A stretch of 64,000 bases of DNA. Origin: Angiostrongylus vasorum. Taxonomy: Eukaryota > Nematoda > Chromadorea > Rhabditida > Metastrongylidae. A program made the translations under genes and the position numbers. The DNA is taken from contig JADANN010000328.1 of assembly GCA_018806985.1 (NCBI GenBank), forward strand, positions 620,001 to 684,000. Direction: 5' to 3'. This document shows, piece by piece, positions 42,201 through 51,531 of this stretch; the stretch's first letter is position 1, and the number at the start of each line of letters is the position of its first letter. The notes under the pieces are model-generated. The model was not told where the DNA came from. It made no database searches and saw only the letters and a program-made list of their open reading frames with translations.

Positions 42201-45156
42201 AGCCTTGACGTAGCTTTGCCGAGCGTTTTCAGATCATCGCCACAGTGTAGATTTTCGAAAAGCTCTGTATCGGCAGCGAGCCCTTCGATTAGCCGTTCTA
42301 CCATTTAATTCGGACGTGGTGTTTAGCTCACGTGTAAATATTTTAGTGGGAATAAGAAATTGACCAGTCACTCAAGGATGATAAACCAGTTTAATCCTCT
42401 AGAATGAGTCGAAGTCAATTCACGTCGGATTTTCACTGTTAATCAGCATGTTTAGCAACAGCTTAATGCACGTTTTTTTTGTATAGGAATGGCCGTGCGT
42501 TTTGTGAAGAGGACTACCATAATCTATTTAGTCCGAGATGTTCAAGTTGCAACGGGCCGATAAAAGATGTGAGTTTTCCAGCAAGTGTTTTTACAAAAAT
42601 AAGAGAATTTATAAATGACATGGAACGGTATTCTTTAAGTAATACATGTCTCAGGCTTTAAGTTTAACATACCGCTCTGTTCGGGAGTTATGCACAATAA
42701 CGGTTCCCAGGACCGATTTTCTGTCAACCTCAGCATTGTTCGGTAATTCAGTGTTTACTTTTGTGCAGACACGAGGTTGTCAATAACAAGATTTATTCAA
42801 TGCAGTATTAACTGATGTTGCTGTAGATTTTCCTTCTTTATAGTCTGAAAAGATCAGGTTTACTATAACTTACTCAACCAAACACCTCATATCTTTAACA
42901 GACAAAAGTTAGTACATAAATCTGCTGAGAGGTCAGCCATTGTTTTACAGGATAAACTTTCTTACTGACAACCTAGTGTCCGCTAAGGAATGAAACACTG
43001 GCTTATGCGCAGTTGTTTGTTACTGTGTAGTTTTTACAGTTGTTTCTTATTGCTTATCATTTTTGCTTCTCACCTTTTTTATCCTCTTTTTATGAAAGTT
43101 CTGTTTTTGTCATATATTTCATATTATACTGAAAGCTATTTCCAAATAAGGAAAGGTTGCGATGAGATTTCAAGGTCACAGGCCGTACCCACTCCCTTCT
43201 CAAGGGTTCATTTCACATGTTCGATTTCCCATGTGCTTTGATCTCTTTCTTTTCATTCACGATCATCGTGTGGTGTATCTATGCCAAATATTTAAACACT
43301 TGAAAATGACGTTGAATTAGCATATATTTTTAGCGTTGTGTTACTGCTCTCAATAGGAACTACCATGTACAGTGCTTCACATGCTCGGAATGTGGACGAG
43401 AATTTGGTGATGAAGGATTCCATGAGAAAGTATGCAAGTATTGTCATGACTAGTCGTTTTGGAAAGTCCATCAGTGGTTGCTGAAAACAGTAGTATTGCT
43501 CTTCTTAAACAATAGGTGAAGAGGAGACACTAATTTGTGGGCATTTTGATTCCTTCTTATGTACTATGTTTGTTCTTCCAATTTTTTATCTATAAATAGC
43601 GAACAAATTGTTTTCAAATAGCTGCTAAGAACATTTTTTATGATACGACGAAGTTCTGCGAAATCTGTGCTTATATATTGTTCAATGAATCTAGAATTTA
43701 TATTTCCAGAGATGTTTGGTTCCTTTCTTCCGTATCTAACACTACCTTCTCCTCCTCTGCAATTAACTAACTCTTTTCCACCTAATGAACGTTACTGCGG
43801 GTTCTTAACTATCAATCTAGTGGTACCCATTATAAACTGATGCGTTCGGTTTCAAGAGATAAGTCTCAATCTTAAATGTCTGGCTTAGCGCAATTGAGTG
43901 TTTCAAAGTTCCCAATTTACTAATGGGTCATGTGAAATGATGAAGAACAAGTAAAGAATTTTTTTTTCAGGATGGGAACACATATTGTCGTCGTGACTTC
44001 TTTCGTCTTTTTGCACCAAGATGCAAGGGTTGTGAGAATCCGATCGCTAATAACTTTGTCACTGCTCTGGGCACGCACTGGCATCCAGAATGCTTTGTTT
44101 GCCAGGTAAGTGGAAACTTTGTTACATTTTTTCAAACGCTTTTCTATTAGGAATTATGCTACTACTGTGTGGTTTTTGATAGCAGTAAAAGTGTTGCTTA
44201 GCATGAGGTAATTCTTTTTCCTTTGCTAATGATCCCTAGTATCATAGTTTCGAATTAGTTTCCATCGTAGACAACAAGAAAGCGGCTTTTGTCCTACCGT
44301 GAGCCTGTACAAGTAGTAGTTACTCTGAAATTTCTTTCTAACTCCATCTGTTTTTGTGTTTTATGCGAGTCTCTGCGTGAGATAGAAAAGTATGATTATC
44401 GCATCGGAAATGTATTTTCCGTAATGGCAATTGCTGATTTAAGATATATCTACATACATTATAACCTGTTCCTAAAGTATAGGTGGAAGTCTTCTTTAGA
44501 GAAGCTGTACGAAAATTTCCCTACAATACACCAATTGCATTGATTTTAGTGAATTTGTTGAGAAAATAACGATCTTGAATAACTTCGGGCCAGCGTAGCT
44601 CCACTTTTACTAATCTTATTGATTGGGAAAAGTCATTGTAGTGTATATAGGATTCATAGATCATTGCCAGCTAGTCACAAATTTTCTTGTTCTTCCAAAA
44701 TGAAACTTCATTTTTCTGGAGCCTGAAAAACTTATATTCTCGCTTTCGAACCTTGTTTTCTAATATCAGAGCAGATGAAGAAAGGAGATTTCATCCAGCA
44801 GGATAATTTACCCAATTTATCATACGTAGTCAGTTGTTTGAAATCTATGTGTGATGTTTTATGGTTGTTCCCTTTTGCTATAGATGTGTGGCAGTTCGTT
44901 TGCTGGCGGCACATTCTTCGATGATGGAGGTCAACCTCTCTGCGAAACCCATTATCACGAGCGACATGGTTCCCTTTGTCACGAATGTCGTGCACCAATC
45001 TCCGGGCGTTGTGTAACCGCTATCGGTAGAAAGTTCCATCCAGAACATTTCCGATGCTCGTATTGTAATAGACAACTTACAAAAGGAACATTTAAAGAAG
45101 TAGATAGACGACCGTTTTGTAGCAAATGTTTTAATAGTACGTATGCACTAACATAA
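25324..45156 (+). CDS. pxl-1: Paxillin orthologue: LD-motif and four-LIM-domain adhesion scaffold
   Basis: Focal-adhesion adaptor of muscle attachment sites and other integrin complexes. Exons read by phase: 25324-25369, 26448-26571, 28268-28365, 29126-29223, 29370-29442, about 32403 or 32431 to 32554, 35295-35438, 38740-38832, 42487-42568, 43334-43429, 43971-44105, 44884-45156. Visible: LD1 [16 protein letters not shown] (exon 2), LD-like [12 protein letters not shown] (exon 3) and [10 protein letters not shown] (exon 4), a serine-rich linker (exons 6-7), then LIM1 from [11 protein letters not shown] (exon 7) through [12 protein letters not shown] and FCEEDYH; LIM2 [11 protein letters not shown] to GDEGFHEK and YCRRDFF; LIM3 [18 protein letters not shown] to LCETHYH; LIM4 [20 protein letters not shown] to FCSKCF. 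All four zinc-ligand sets are present. Exon 8 carries one extra T (38821-38827), which breaks the frame (see findings). Introns of up to 3.8 kb hold many transposons. The identity is firm; exon 6 and the 3' end are less so. Confidence 0.92.
27139..27226. repeat. TA dinucleotide microsatellite in pxl-1 intron 2
   Basis: About 88 bases of TA, followed by TACGTATATGTATACA. Confidence 0.95.
27545..27612. mobile_element. Solo arm fragment of foldback family A
   Basis: GAAGAAGGCGAAGACGCCAA then ACGTTAGCCTAACACGAG and CACGCCATCGTGTTGGCTCA match the outer arm of the elements at 14.3 and 59.2 kb. No partner arm nearby. Confidence 0.5.
28780..28810 (+). other. pxl-1: Candidate alternative first exon of pxl-1
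   Basis: GTTCATGCAG|ATG followed by [10 protein letters not shown] and donor GGCAA|GTATTT. It ends in phase 1 and so joins exon 4 (29126) in frame, but it cannot be a cassette between exons 3 and 4, because exon 3 also ends in phase 1 and that reading would hit TGA. A start exon for a shorter isoform lacking LD1 is the consistent explanation. The peptide itself resembles an LD motif (DELKSSIEA). Needs transcript evidence. Confidence 0.35.
29260..29373 (+). repeat. Perfect 57-bp tandem duplication across the pxl-1 exon 5 acceptor
   Basis: 29260-29316 and 29317-29373 are identical, each running from GTTTAACTTACATT to TTTTTTTCAAGAGGA. The second copy's TTTCAAG is the acceptor used for exon 5 (29370); the first copy supplies an identical acceptor 57 bases upstream. 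A two-copy collapse or expansion error is possible. Confidence 0.95.
29565..30285 (-). mobile_element. Family 2 retrotransposon, internally deleted fragment
   Basis: - strand match to the family 2 3' end: GTCACTCGACGATGAACGAG (near 29600), C-terminal block near 29899-30138, then a jump straight into the RT palm segment ([14 protein letters not shown]... at about 30100) and [10 protein letters not shown] near 30180. The thumb-to-palm middle is missing compared with 17.9-19.3 kb. Antisense in pxl-1 intron 5. Confidence 0.75.
30550..31148 (-). mobile_element. Family 1 retrotransposon, C-terminal fragment
   Basis: - strand reads [18 protein letters not shown] and [14 protein letters not shown] (30551-30760), and upstream [12 protein letters not shown] (about 31020-31060), matching the family 1 C-terminal region. 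An S1 SINE interrupts or abuts it at 31150. Antisense in pxl-1 intron 5. Confidence 0.75.
31150..31432 (+). repeat. tRNA-like SINE, family S1, adjoining family 1 remnant
   Basis: Head-first: TAGTTATTAGAAGCGCGCTG, GGGGGTTCGATCATGC, core ATTCGGAGTTGGCAGTTTGG and GGGAGGATAGCAGCACTGGG, tail GATTGATCAACGCCGAGAGC. Its B box is closer to the tRNA consensus than that of most copies. Confidence 0.8.
31433..32402. other. pxl-1 intron 5, remainder, nothing recognised
   Basis: AT-rich intronic sequence with chance open frames on both strands only. Confidence 0.4.
32855..33012. repeat. TATG/TA microsatellite ending in a perfect palindrome
   Basis: 32855-32966 is alternating TATG and TA blocks. 32967-33012 is a perfect 46-base inverted repeat: TTGAATAGTGAT, an (AT)n centre, ATCACTATTCAA. 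Cruciform-prone. In pxl-1 intron 6. Confidence 0.95.
33090..33250 (+). repeat. Diverged tRNA-like SINE, family S1 (5' part)
   Basis: GAGTAGTGTGGGAGATTTGG, GCGATTGTGGATCAATGTCG (weak B box) and the core GTGATCGGCGAATTGATACTGG with GACTTGTCTGAGAGAATAAC. Old copy, truncated in the 3' half. Confidence 0.5.
33290..33540. repeat. Degenerate repeat matching 6650-6900
   Basis: Same order of landmarks as 6650-6900: AATTACCAGTAAATGAACTT, CACACTCGCAATAACATCTG, CTAAAATAAACCGTCAGTAA, ACAATGTCCCATTACAAAT. A third, weaker stretch may lie at 33715-33830. Confidence 0.5.
33541..34869. other. pxl-1 intron 6, nothing recognised
   Basis: AT-rich, no supported exon. Confidence 0.4.
34870..35110 (-). repeat. Diverged tRNA-like SINE, family S1
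   Basis: - orientation: TAGAGGTGTCATGGAATACA at the right end, core CCTCCGAGGTTGGCAAATCA and ACCAGATCTGTCTGCGAG, 3' half ATTCAGCCACCTCTAAAACAC and GAATGCATGATGC. Ends only about 180 bases from pxl-1 exon 7. Confidence 0.65.
35800..36548. mobile_element. Foldback element, family B, copy 1
   Basis: Two inverted arms of roughly 230-280 bases. Left arm: TTGTTCAGCAATCGCGAG (about 35871), TTTACTTCCATA, CAATACAGTAGCTGACGTTT, AGCCTGGAAGGGCATACTGA, TGATCAACAGCTTATCGAG. Right arm about 36290-36545: CAGCTGTTGATCATGCAGTT, GTATACCCTTCCAGGC, AACTCAGCTACTGTTGTATT, CAACCTCGCGATTGCTGAACAA. The middle (36100-36285) is unique. No transposase frame. In pxl-1 intron 7. Confidence 0.8.
36549..37174. other. pxl-1 intron 7, nothing recognised
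   Basis: AT-rich; chance open frames only. Confidence 0.4.
37175..37447 (-). repeat. tRNA-like SINE, family S1
   Basis: - strand: TGTATGGCGCAGTGGTCGAAG, CACACGTGGAATCAGCCCCC, core CGCGGTCGGCAAATTAGTAC, 3' half CATTCATTCACCTCCAAACG and GGAATTAGATTAACGGCGAC. Confidence 0.75.
37448..38234. other. pxl-1 intron 7, nothing recognised between two SINEs
   Basis: No supported exon. Confidence 0.4.
38235..38518 (-). repeat. tRNA-like SINE, family S1 (best consensus copy)
   Basis: - strand: GCGGTGTGGCGCAGTGGTTGC (A box), CACGTGGAATCGATCTTCACG (B box), core CTCCGAGGTCGGCGAATTGG, ATAGCAGCACTGGCTCGATA, ATTCAGTCACCTCCAACGAT, ending GGGATTGATCAACGCCGACA and a GCTTTAGCTTTTGTCC tail. About 220 bases before pxl-1 exon 8. 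Confidence 0.85.
39630..42310 (-). mobile_element. Family 1 retrotransposon, nearly full length, heavily decayed
   Basis: Fills most of the 3.65-kb intron that splits the LIM1 domain, antisense to pxl-1. - strand landmarks from 5': an acidic stretch near 42200-42300, endonuclease block [19 protein letters not shown] (41765-41850), the RT start opposite 40854-41040 (NLFR, GILPS-type residues recoverable), and [15 protein letters not shown] at about 40040-40090. The 3' part approaches 39630. Indels throughout; no usable frame. Extent at both ends is approximate. Confidence 0.7.
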
Positions 45157-45188
45157 GCTCACTTGTTTCAGCTCGCATTTGTTCCTAG
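45137..45188 (+). other. pxl-1: Alternative 3' end of pxl-1: possible 35-base intron
   Basis: The unspliced last exon reads CFNSTYALT then TAA. Inside it, AATA|GTACGT (45136/45137) and CACTTGTTTCAG (ending 45171) are textbook splice signals 35 bases apart. Removing them changes the end to CFNTRICS with TAG at 45186-45188. 35 bases is very short even for a nematode intron. Either end leaves LIM4 complete. Confidence 0.35.
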
Positions 45189-46589
45189 AGCTATATTCAG
45201 CTAGAGATGTGCAGAGCTGAATGAGTAGATGGTGAATATCAGTTCGGCAAAAAAATTGCTCACGTGCGTTATACAGTTGACAAACATTGCGAGCTACCTC
45301 TTCGTTTACGTTTAGCTAAGAATGACATGGTTGTAGTCTTTACGACGTAAACGTGCAATGCCGCATGAATGAGGCAACTTCTCACCTTTCTTAGAACTGT
45401 CATTTCGAGCAACAGTTAGTCACAATTGGTATTTCTCATTAGTTGGTTTATTTAAGAAATTTTCATTAACATAGTGCTTCATACTGCCTGACATCTACAC
45501 CGTTTAGCGGATTGTGCGTTAAGATTTTATTCCGACTGGTTTTTTGATTCCGCGGCTGTTTATAGTTTCCTGGTCGCAGTTAGTGTGCTGTGCCTTGTCC
45601 AAGAAAATTCGCAAATAGAATCCGCAAAAAAGAACATTTTATGAGTTTGTTCGACGTGCTGCCGAGTGTTCAAGCTTATGAGAAGAGCGCTAAGATGTCC
45701 TTTTTGGGATATTGGCGACAAAACAAAGTCCAGTGCATATCGACAAGGACAAAAAGTTCAGCAAAACACCAAGAAGCCATCAACGAAATTGAGATGTGGT
45801 CGCGAATGTGTTAATATCCCAATTCCACGCGTTTTTCCTTCCCATGTTCTGGGTTAAGTAAGCACCTAAATGACAACAGGGTCCAGCTAGAGGCCCATCA
45901 TCGCTGCACAAATCTGAATGGCCACATATGCCAGCTAGAGGCCCATCATCGCTGCATAAGTCTGAATGGCCACATATGCGTTGTACTTTACTGCAATTCC
46001 TGAGCTCTCACAAGACTTTGCGCAGTTGGACTACCCATAGTTTTATAGTCTGTTTTGTTGTGGATTAATGGAATGTATTGCTTTCACCAGCATTAGTACG
46101 TTTTCTTCGTTGATGTCGCATTTGTATCGTGTAATTGTGCGTTAACAGAATGAGCTCAATGTTATCATTTTTTGTCATGCTCAGTCCGGAATGGTTCAGT
46201 TATTGCTGGCATTGTTTTTGTGAACTTCATGGTATTATCTGCCAATTTTGTTTCTGTTGAAAACCAACGTCAGATATGTTTGGTGTTTAGAAGAGTTGAA
46301 TTCGCACAGCAGTTTTCTGCGTCTAAACGAAGCAAAATTTCATTTCGTTTATGTTGTACTTGTGCACTATTGTTTTAATGATTCAGGGTGAAGATCACTT
46401 TTCTCGCATGTGCCCTATGAGTGTAACGTACTTCGAAGAGGAAGAAATTTATTGATTCATTGTATTATATGTAGAATTAGTTAGTCCATGTAGCAAATTT
46501 CTTGTCACGCGCATCGCTTATGGTTTTATGAATCCTGATATAGTAGTGAATTTTCTTCCACAGTGTTTTCGAATAAAAAGGTAAAGGAT
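45189..46589. other. 3' flank of pxl-1; tandem duplication at 45883-45978, otherwise nothing
   Basis: No supported gene. Open frames at 45590-45860 and 46172-46378 have no splice or domain support. Confidence 0.4.
45883..45978. repeat. 48-bp tandem duplication
   Basis: CCAGCTAGAGGCCCATCATC... repeated back to back (45883-45930, 45931-45978) with two mismatches (CACAAATC versus CATAAGTC). Confidence 0.95.
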
Positions 46590-46872
46590 AAAGCCTAAAG
46601 CCTTCGGCATTAATCAATCCATGAGAAACTCACCATGCATTCGACTTCACTAACCGTTATTAGAGGTTATACAGTGAAGATCTAGCCCACAGAATGACTT
46701 GCGGTGACCTAACGATATCTCTGATAAGTCCGTGTTGCTATCCCCTAATATGAATTTGGCACCAATTTTACAATCCCAGATGGATGGAAGGTTTTGTTGA
46801 GCCCCGAAGCATGCGATCAAATCGGAGGCCAAATATGTATTGCTAGGCACCTCTAACCACTATGCTACACTC
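46590..46872 (-). repeat. Diverged tRNA-like SINE, family S1
   Basis: - strand: GTGTAGCATAGTGGTTAGAGG (good A box), core TGGGATTGTAAAATTGGTGC, 3' half GGATTGATTAATGCCGAAGG. Base changes have softened the core. Confidence 0.7.
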
Positions 46873-47489
46873 GTGTTTCCGAATACACTTAAAGAGCTCA
46901 TCCCAGTGAAAATTCAAAAACCAATTATTAATCAGTGATAATTTTCTTTGCATTCTTTGCACCAGTGTAAGAAGATCGGGCTGTCCATATTCTTTTTATT
47001 TAAATCTGCTTTCAAAACCGGCCATACTTATTCTATTCTAAAGTAATAAAACATACTCCTACGGATGAACGCAATCTAAGGAGTACAAGGAGCCGAATAA
47101 CTTTAACACATTTCACTAGAAAGGGCAATTTCCTGCTACACCTACATTCGATACTACATTGTCATCGACCAATAATGTGTAGTGTGGTGATCGCTACTAC
47201 AATAGGAATTGCCGCCTCGGTGGAATTCCATTTGCGAGGCATCAAACCTCTAATTTGTAAACAACAGGAGATTTTGATATTTCAGGTGAGATTTCGTTTG
47301 TTCATCATTCGACGTGATAATAGAAAGAGAATAAACCTCCAACGTGTACTTGAACCTCACAGGCATCTGGGTACTTCCTTCAATCAAAGTTGTAAGCAAG
47401 ACAACGGGGAACAAAATAGAAGTGCTACTATTTTAAGGGCAGGTCATCAAGAAATCTAAGCTGATATTAATGTATTTATCTATACGAGC
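46873..47489. other. Intergenic, nothing recognised
   Basis: An open + frame at 47175-47459 shows no family features or splice support. Confidence 0.4.
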
Positions 47490-47815
47490 CGTCTTTCACA
47501 TCAACAATACGGACGCCAGCACCTCCTATATTCGATTCCTTTCCTCGAATCCATCAGCCACTAAGGTCTTCCAACTTTTACGTGTGTGTTCTGCTGCTAC
47601 TTCTGGATTTTCATTTCACCTTGAATGTTATAGATTGCTGATCGAGTCGACTCTCCTTGAAAACCCCGGTAAAAAAGTTAGACTGTTTCCACCTGTACCT
47701 GACCCGGGAGAGATGACAGGCTTCGTGAGCGCGGAACGGGATCGAACCAGCACCGCGCTCGTGATGATCGGCATCAGTACCACTAGGCTTTCTTGCCCTT
47801 ATCTAAGCTAGCATT
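47490..47815 (-). repeat. tRNA-headed SINE, family S3, copy 2
   Basis: - strand: AGCCTAGTGGTACTGATGCC (A-box region), GCTGGTTCGATCCCGTTCCG with a perfect GGTTCGATCCC B box, then CATCTCTCCCGGGTCAGG and the long tail matching 2180-2350 (GGAAGACCTTAGTGGCTGAT, CGAGGAAAGGAATCGAAT). Confidence 0.75.
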
Positions 47816-48394
47816 AAGAAAAAGTAGATAGTCATAGTTTTGAAGCAAAAGTAGGAAGCAATGTTAGTTCAGTGGACATCAGAACACCTATGATGAACAA
47901 GTTAAGTACCCGTTGCAAATGAAGTCCTATGGAAGTTACATGGTAGCGTAAGTGTTAGTGGCGTTGGAAAGAAGCATGCGAGTAATTCCTTCGTTTTTTT
48001 CGTAATACAACCATATCTTTAAAAAACAAGAGAGTATGGGAATAGCAGTGAGCTCCAAATATAGGGATATTCAAAATGCAAGCAATTAAAAAAAAACAAG
48101 ATCGTTAACAAAGTAGCATTCCAAACCAGGGCTATAAGAAATAGGCCTAGGAAAAAAAAACAGACAAGCCACTGAAGCTCCATCGTAGAATAATTCAGAT
48201 ACGTTTTAGGAAAGGGGAATTAGAAAATAATAGATATCTCGGAGAAATTGGTCGTTGAAGAAAGGCAGTAAAATGTTCAGCCAAGCCTCCGATCAAGGTA
48301 TTCCTTTGTAAGTTCCTCTGCATCGCGAATCTCGAAATTCTATAAACTACGGAATTAGTAACGTTTTAGAACTGTTTGAGAGAAAGACAATAAG
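47816..48394. other. Intergenic, nothing recognised
   Basis: A-rich sequence without supported exons. Confidence 0.4.
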
Positions 48395-48908
48395 AAGATC
48401 CTCAGTAGTGAAGTGTGTAATACGTGAGCCTCCGGAAGGGTAACTGCGTGTTTGGATCTGATGTGGGTTCCAAGTTTTGCAAACATTTCAACAAGCTAGT
48501 GGTTATGAATTCGTCGTTTTCTCTCTCTCAATAATCGCGAGGGTGTTAAGCAGCATGCGTTTACTTCCATACACTAACAAACATACAACACAATCGTCGC
48601 TGACGTTCCGGCAGAATCGCCTTGTTCAGAGCCTGGAAGGGTACACTAATACGCAACTTACTAAGTCAAAGACTTCAACAGCAGAAACAGAAAGATGAAA
48701 ATCTGCACGATAATTACAAGATCTACGGCTTCTCGAAAAGGCTCTGAAGGCGATTCTGTCGAGACGTCAGCTACGATTGTGTTGTATGTGTGTTATTGTA
48801 TGGAAGTAAACGCATGCTGTTTAGCAACCTCGCGACTGCTGAGACAGAAAGCGACGAATTCATAATCCAGTGCCGAGGTTAATAGAAAGTCGATCCTGGG
48901 TACTATCG
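48395..48908. mobile_element. Foldback element, family B, copy 2, with S4-like left flank
   Basis: Left arm about 48500-48680 (ATTCGTCGTTTTCTCTCTC, AATCGCGAGGGTG, TTTACTTCCATACA, GTCGCTGACGTTCCGGCAG, GAGCCTGGAAGGGTACACTA); right arm about 48735-48870 (AAGGCTCTGAAGGCGATTCT, ACGTCAGCTACGATTGTGTT, ATGGAAGTAAACGCATGC, CAACCTCGCGACTGCTGA, AGCGACGAATTCATAATCC). Shorter than copy 1: the inner arm portions are truncated. 48395-48480 resembles the S4 arm (CCTCCGGAAGGGTAA, TTTTGCAAACAT). Confidence 0.75.
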
Positions 48909-49017
48909 TAGTGGTTGCATTTCACACCATACCTTACCGTAAGAAATAATACTTGGATACTTGAATGGTACAACACTGTATCTCGTATTTGTGATGGTTA
49001 CTTCTCACTAAATCTAA

Positions 49018-49411
49018 TAATCCTCGCAACGGTTTACCCACTCATTGGAGTTGGAAGGTGTTCCTGGGTGTCAGGCTGCGATTAACAGCGGGGAGATTCA
49101 TCCTTCCAACTGGGCCTCCCAAACTCAGAAGGAGTCCGGCGTTTCCATCAGGAAGCCGAGATAGGAGTAACTAGTACCAGGATCCACCACCGCCCTGGTA
49201 TCAAACTAGTTGCATTGTGGCAAATCTCCCTGTAATCCACAACGGCAGTGACTGCCTGTGGTAGCGACGATCTGGCGCCAACTTTGGCTATGCTGACCTC
49301 GGTATTCCAGGTAACCAGATTGGCTAAACCAGCAAAGCTCCAAAAAAATAGAAATTATGCTGGAGCCCGCACAACCACCAGTGGAGACGGGCCATCCAAG
49401 TATCCAAGTAA
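49018..49411 (+). repeat. SINE-like element, family S2, copy 3
   Basis: CAACGGTTTACCCACTCATT at the start, GGAGTCCGGCGTTTCCATCA, ACCAGGATCCACCACCGCCC, GGCTAAACCAGCAAAGCTCC, and the end ATTATGCTGGAGCCCGCACA then GACGGGCCATCCAAGTATCCAAGTAAGTAA. Full-length relative to copy 2. Confidence 0.8.
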
Positions 49412-50294
49412 GTAATCAAAAAAAACGCACTCGACTAATCATAAAGTTCTCAGTAATAACCGAACATACTATAGATCTTGTATGCTTTGTTTCAAGAGAT
49501 TGAGATTATTCAAAAATAGATCAGTAACTGCTCACATTAGTCACTTCACATTCCCGCACAACGTTCTCCTTACTTCCAGCGTACATCATCTGCAATTCAG
49601 GGGAACAACCTTCAGGGCTATAAAAAACGAGACACATTGGGTATGACAAGCGTCCATCCGCATGACGTAACACATAGCTTATCAGGACAAAACGTGGTTG
49701 CTGTGAAAGCTCTTTACGTATTTCTTCAATAGAGCATTCCTTAAATTAATGCTACTTAATGACTACTGAAAAGTGCCACTAAAAAAATGAAACTTATTAA
49801 ATGTTAGGTGCAAAAATTCCCTGTATAAGCAAAACTGTGGTTCAAAGTAATTCGAAGAACCCAAGACTCACGTTGCTGACACAAAATCTTAGTAAACTGT
49901 TCAACAAATTCCTCTGTTTTTTCTACATCAGCGAATTTTGTCTGAACACGTTTTCTCAATAAACACTAACTTCTAGTGAACTGTCCAGTATTATTTGCTG
50001 AGTGTCACGATCGACTTTCACTATAAGAAAATAGTTTTTATTAGAAAACATCTGTAGCATTTAAAGGAGTAAGCATCTAAATCCATTAAATGAACAGAAA
50101 TTAGTGCAAGTAATGAAAAATGCAAGTGGAAACATAGTCAAAACCTCACAAATGAGGACATTCAACGAGGTGCTCTTCGAGAATTTGAATAGTCGTATCT
50201 GTTTCCTAAGATCAGCCGAAACGCCACATGTTGCAACAAATCGACTCTAAAACGACGACATTTACGAATATACAGTAAGTACATTAAGCAAAAA
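49412..50294. other. Intergenic, nothing recognised
   Basis: AT-rich, no supported exon on either strand. Confidence 0.4.
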
Positions 50295-50578
50295 AGGATA
50301 GAAAAGCTCGGCATTGATCAATCGCTGAAAGAAACGCCATGCATTCTACTTCATTAAGCATCGTTGGGGTCATTGATTGCAATGTCTGGCCTTCAGAATG
50401 ACTCGCGGTGCCCTACCGATGTATCGGGCCAGTGCTGCTATCCTCCCAGAAAAGTCTTGTAGCAACTTGCCTACCCCGCAAGGATGGAAGGTTTGGTGGG
50501 CCTATGATGCGGGGATCCACTAAACCTGTGCGTTGCAGGACGCCTCTAATCACTGCGCTACACGCGCCTCGAATAATA
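50295..50578 (-). repeat. tRNA-like SINE, family S1
   Basis: - strand: GTGTAGCGCAGTGATTAGAGG (A box), core GCGGGGTAGGCAAGTTGCTA, ATAGCAGCACTGGCCCGATA, ending TTGATCAATGCCGAGC. Confidence 0.8.
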
Positions 50579-51531
50579 ATGTAGTAAGTACAAGAGATAA
50601 ATTCGATAATTCCACAACGAAAAAGATGAAGGGCTTACCATTATGATTCTATTTGAACAGTCAACACCACCTTAACTTTCTAAACGTCTTGCATATTTCC
50701 AAATGAAACGCGAACTCTTGAAAAGACGAACAAGGTTAAGAGAACCTACTCTTATAGACGGAAGAAACCAGCTAAGAACACTGCTTTGTTGTTATAACAA
50801 TGCTCGATGATCAACAATAAATATGCAACTTTACTAAGAAACATGGGCTTCATCAGGCAGATCTTTCCACTAGTAAATGGAAGTTACAAAAAATTAATAC
50901 GACATACAACTGCTAATTGTATAGCACGGAATAAAAGAAAAATTAGAAACAAGACGAGAACAATGGCGACTAGGGATGTCTAACGAGACAAAGATCATAA
51001 TCTTTGACGATTGATAACCAAAACATTTGAAGGCTACAAGTACGATGCTGCTCCATGTTTCCAACTGTTACGCCGTTCACTGAAAAACATTTACTCACCA
51101 GACCGGAGGTGAAAAAGAACTTCAGCAACGAAGAAGTTCCTCCAAAATAAGCCAAAAGACCTTCAATTTAAGAAGGAGTTCCTTCAAAGACTTAGCAAAA
51201 AATGTCTGAACTAAGTAAAGCAATCAAGAATGGTTTCAAGAAAAATATCCTTACAAGCCCCAGTGTTTTGCATGCCTGTTGCAACAAAATCGATGTACCC
51301 GAGAACAAATTTGAATCAAATAAAAAGGTAATCTGTTCTCCATCAAATGGATAACATAACAAATAAAGTGATAATATATTAGAGCAAAAATTACAGTTAT
51401 AGAAGTAGAACATGTAATGCAACAGAGTTAAATCTCCAGGAAAGAATTCGAAGAATCTACATAGATCCTAACCGGCAGTGAATACCAATAATGACGGCTG
51501 TATGCACGATCGGATTCCAATAATATCAGTA
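50579..51531. other. 3' flank of the F-box/kelch gene, nothing recognised
   Basis: AT-rich. TAATAA/AATAAA-like hexamers occur but none is singled out. Confidence 0.4.

Noticed and set aside
43990..44135. - strand open frame with Lys/Thr-rich product
   Set aside because: Antisense of pxl-1 exon 11.
44732..45075. Open frames on the - strand opposite the LIM3/LIM4 exons
   Set aside because: Shadows of the conserved + strand LIM exons; no features of their own.
47700..47790. tRNA gene suggested by good A and B boxes
   Set aside because: No acceptor stem pairing or anticodon arm could be drawn, and it belongs to a repeat with a second copy; called SINE head instead.
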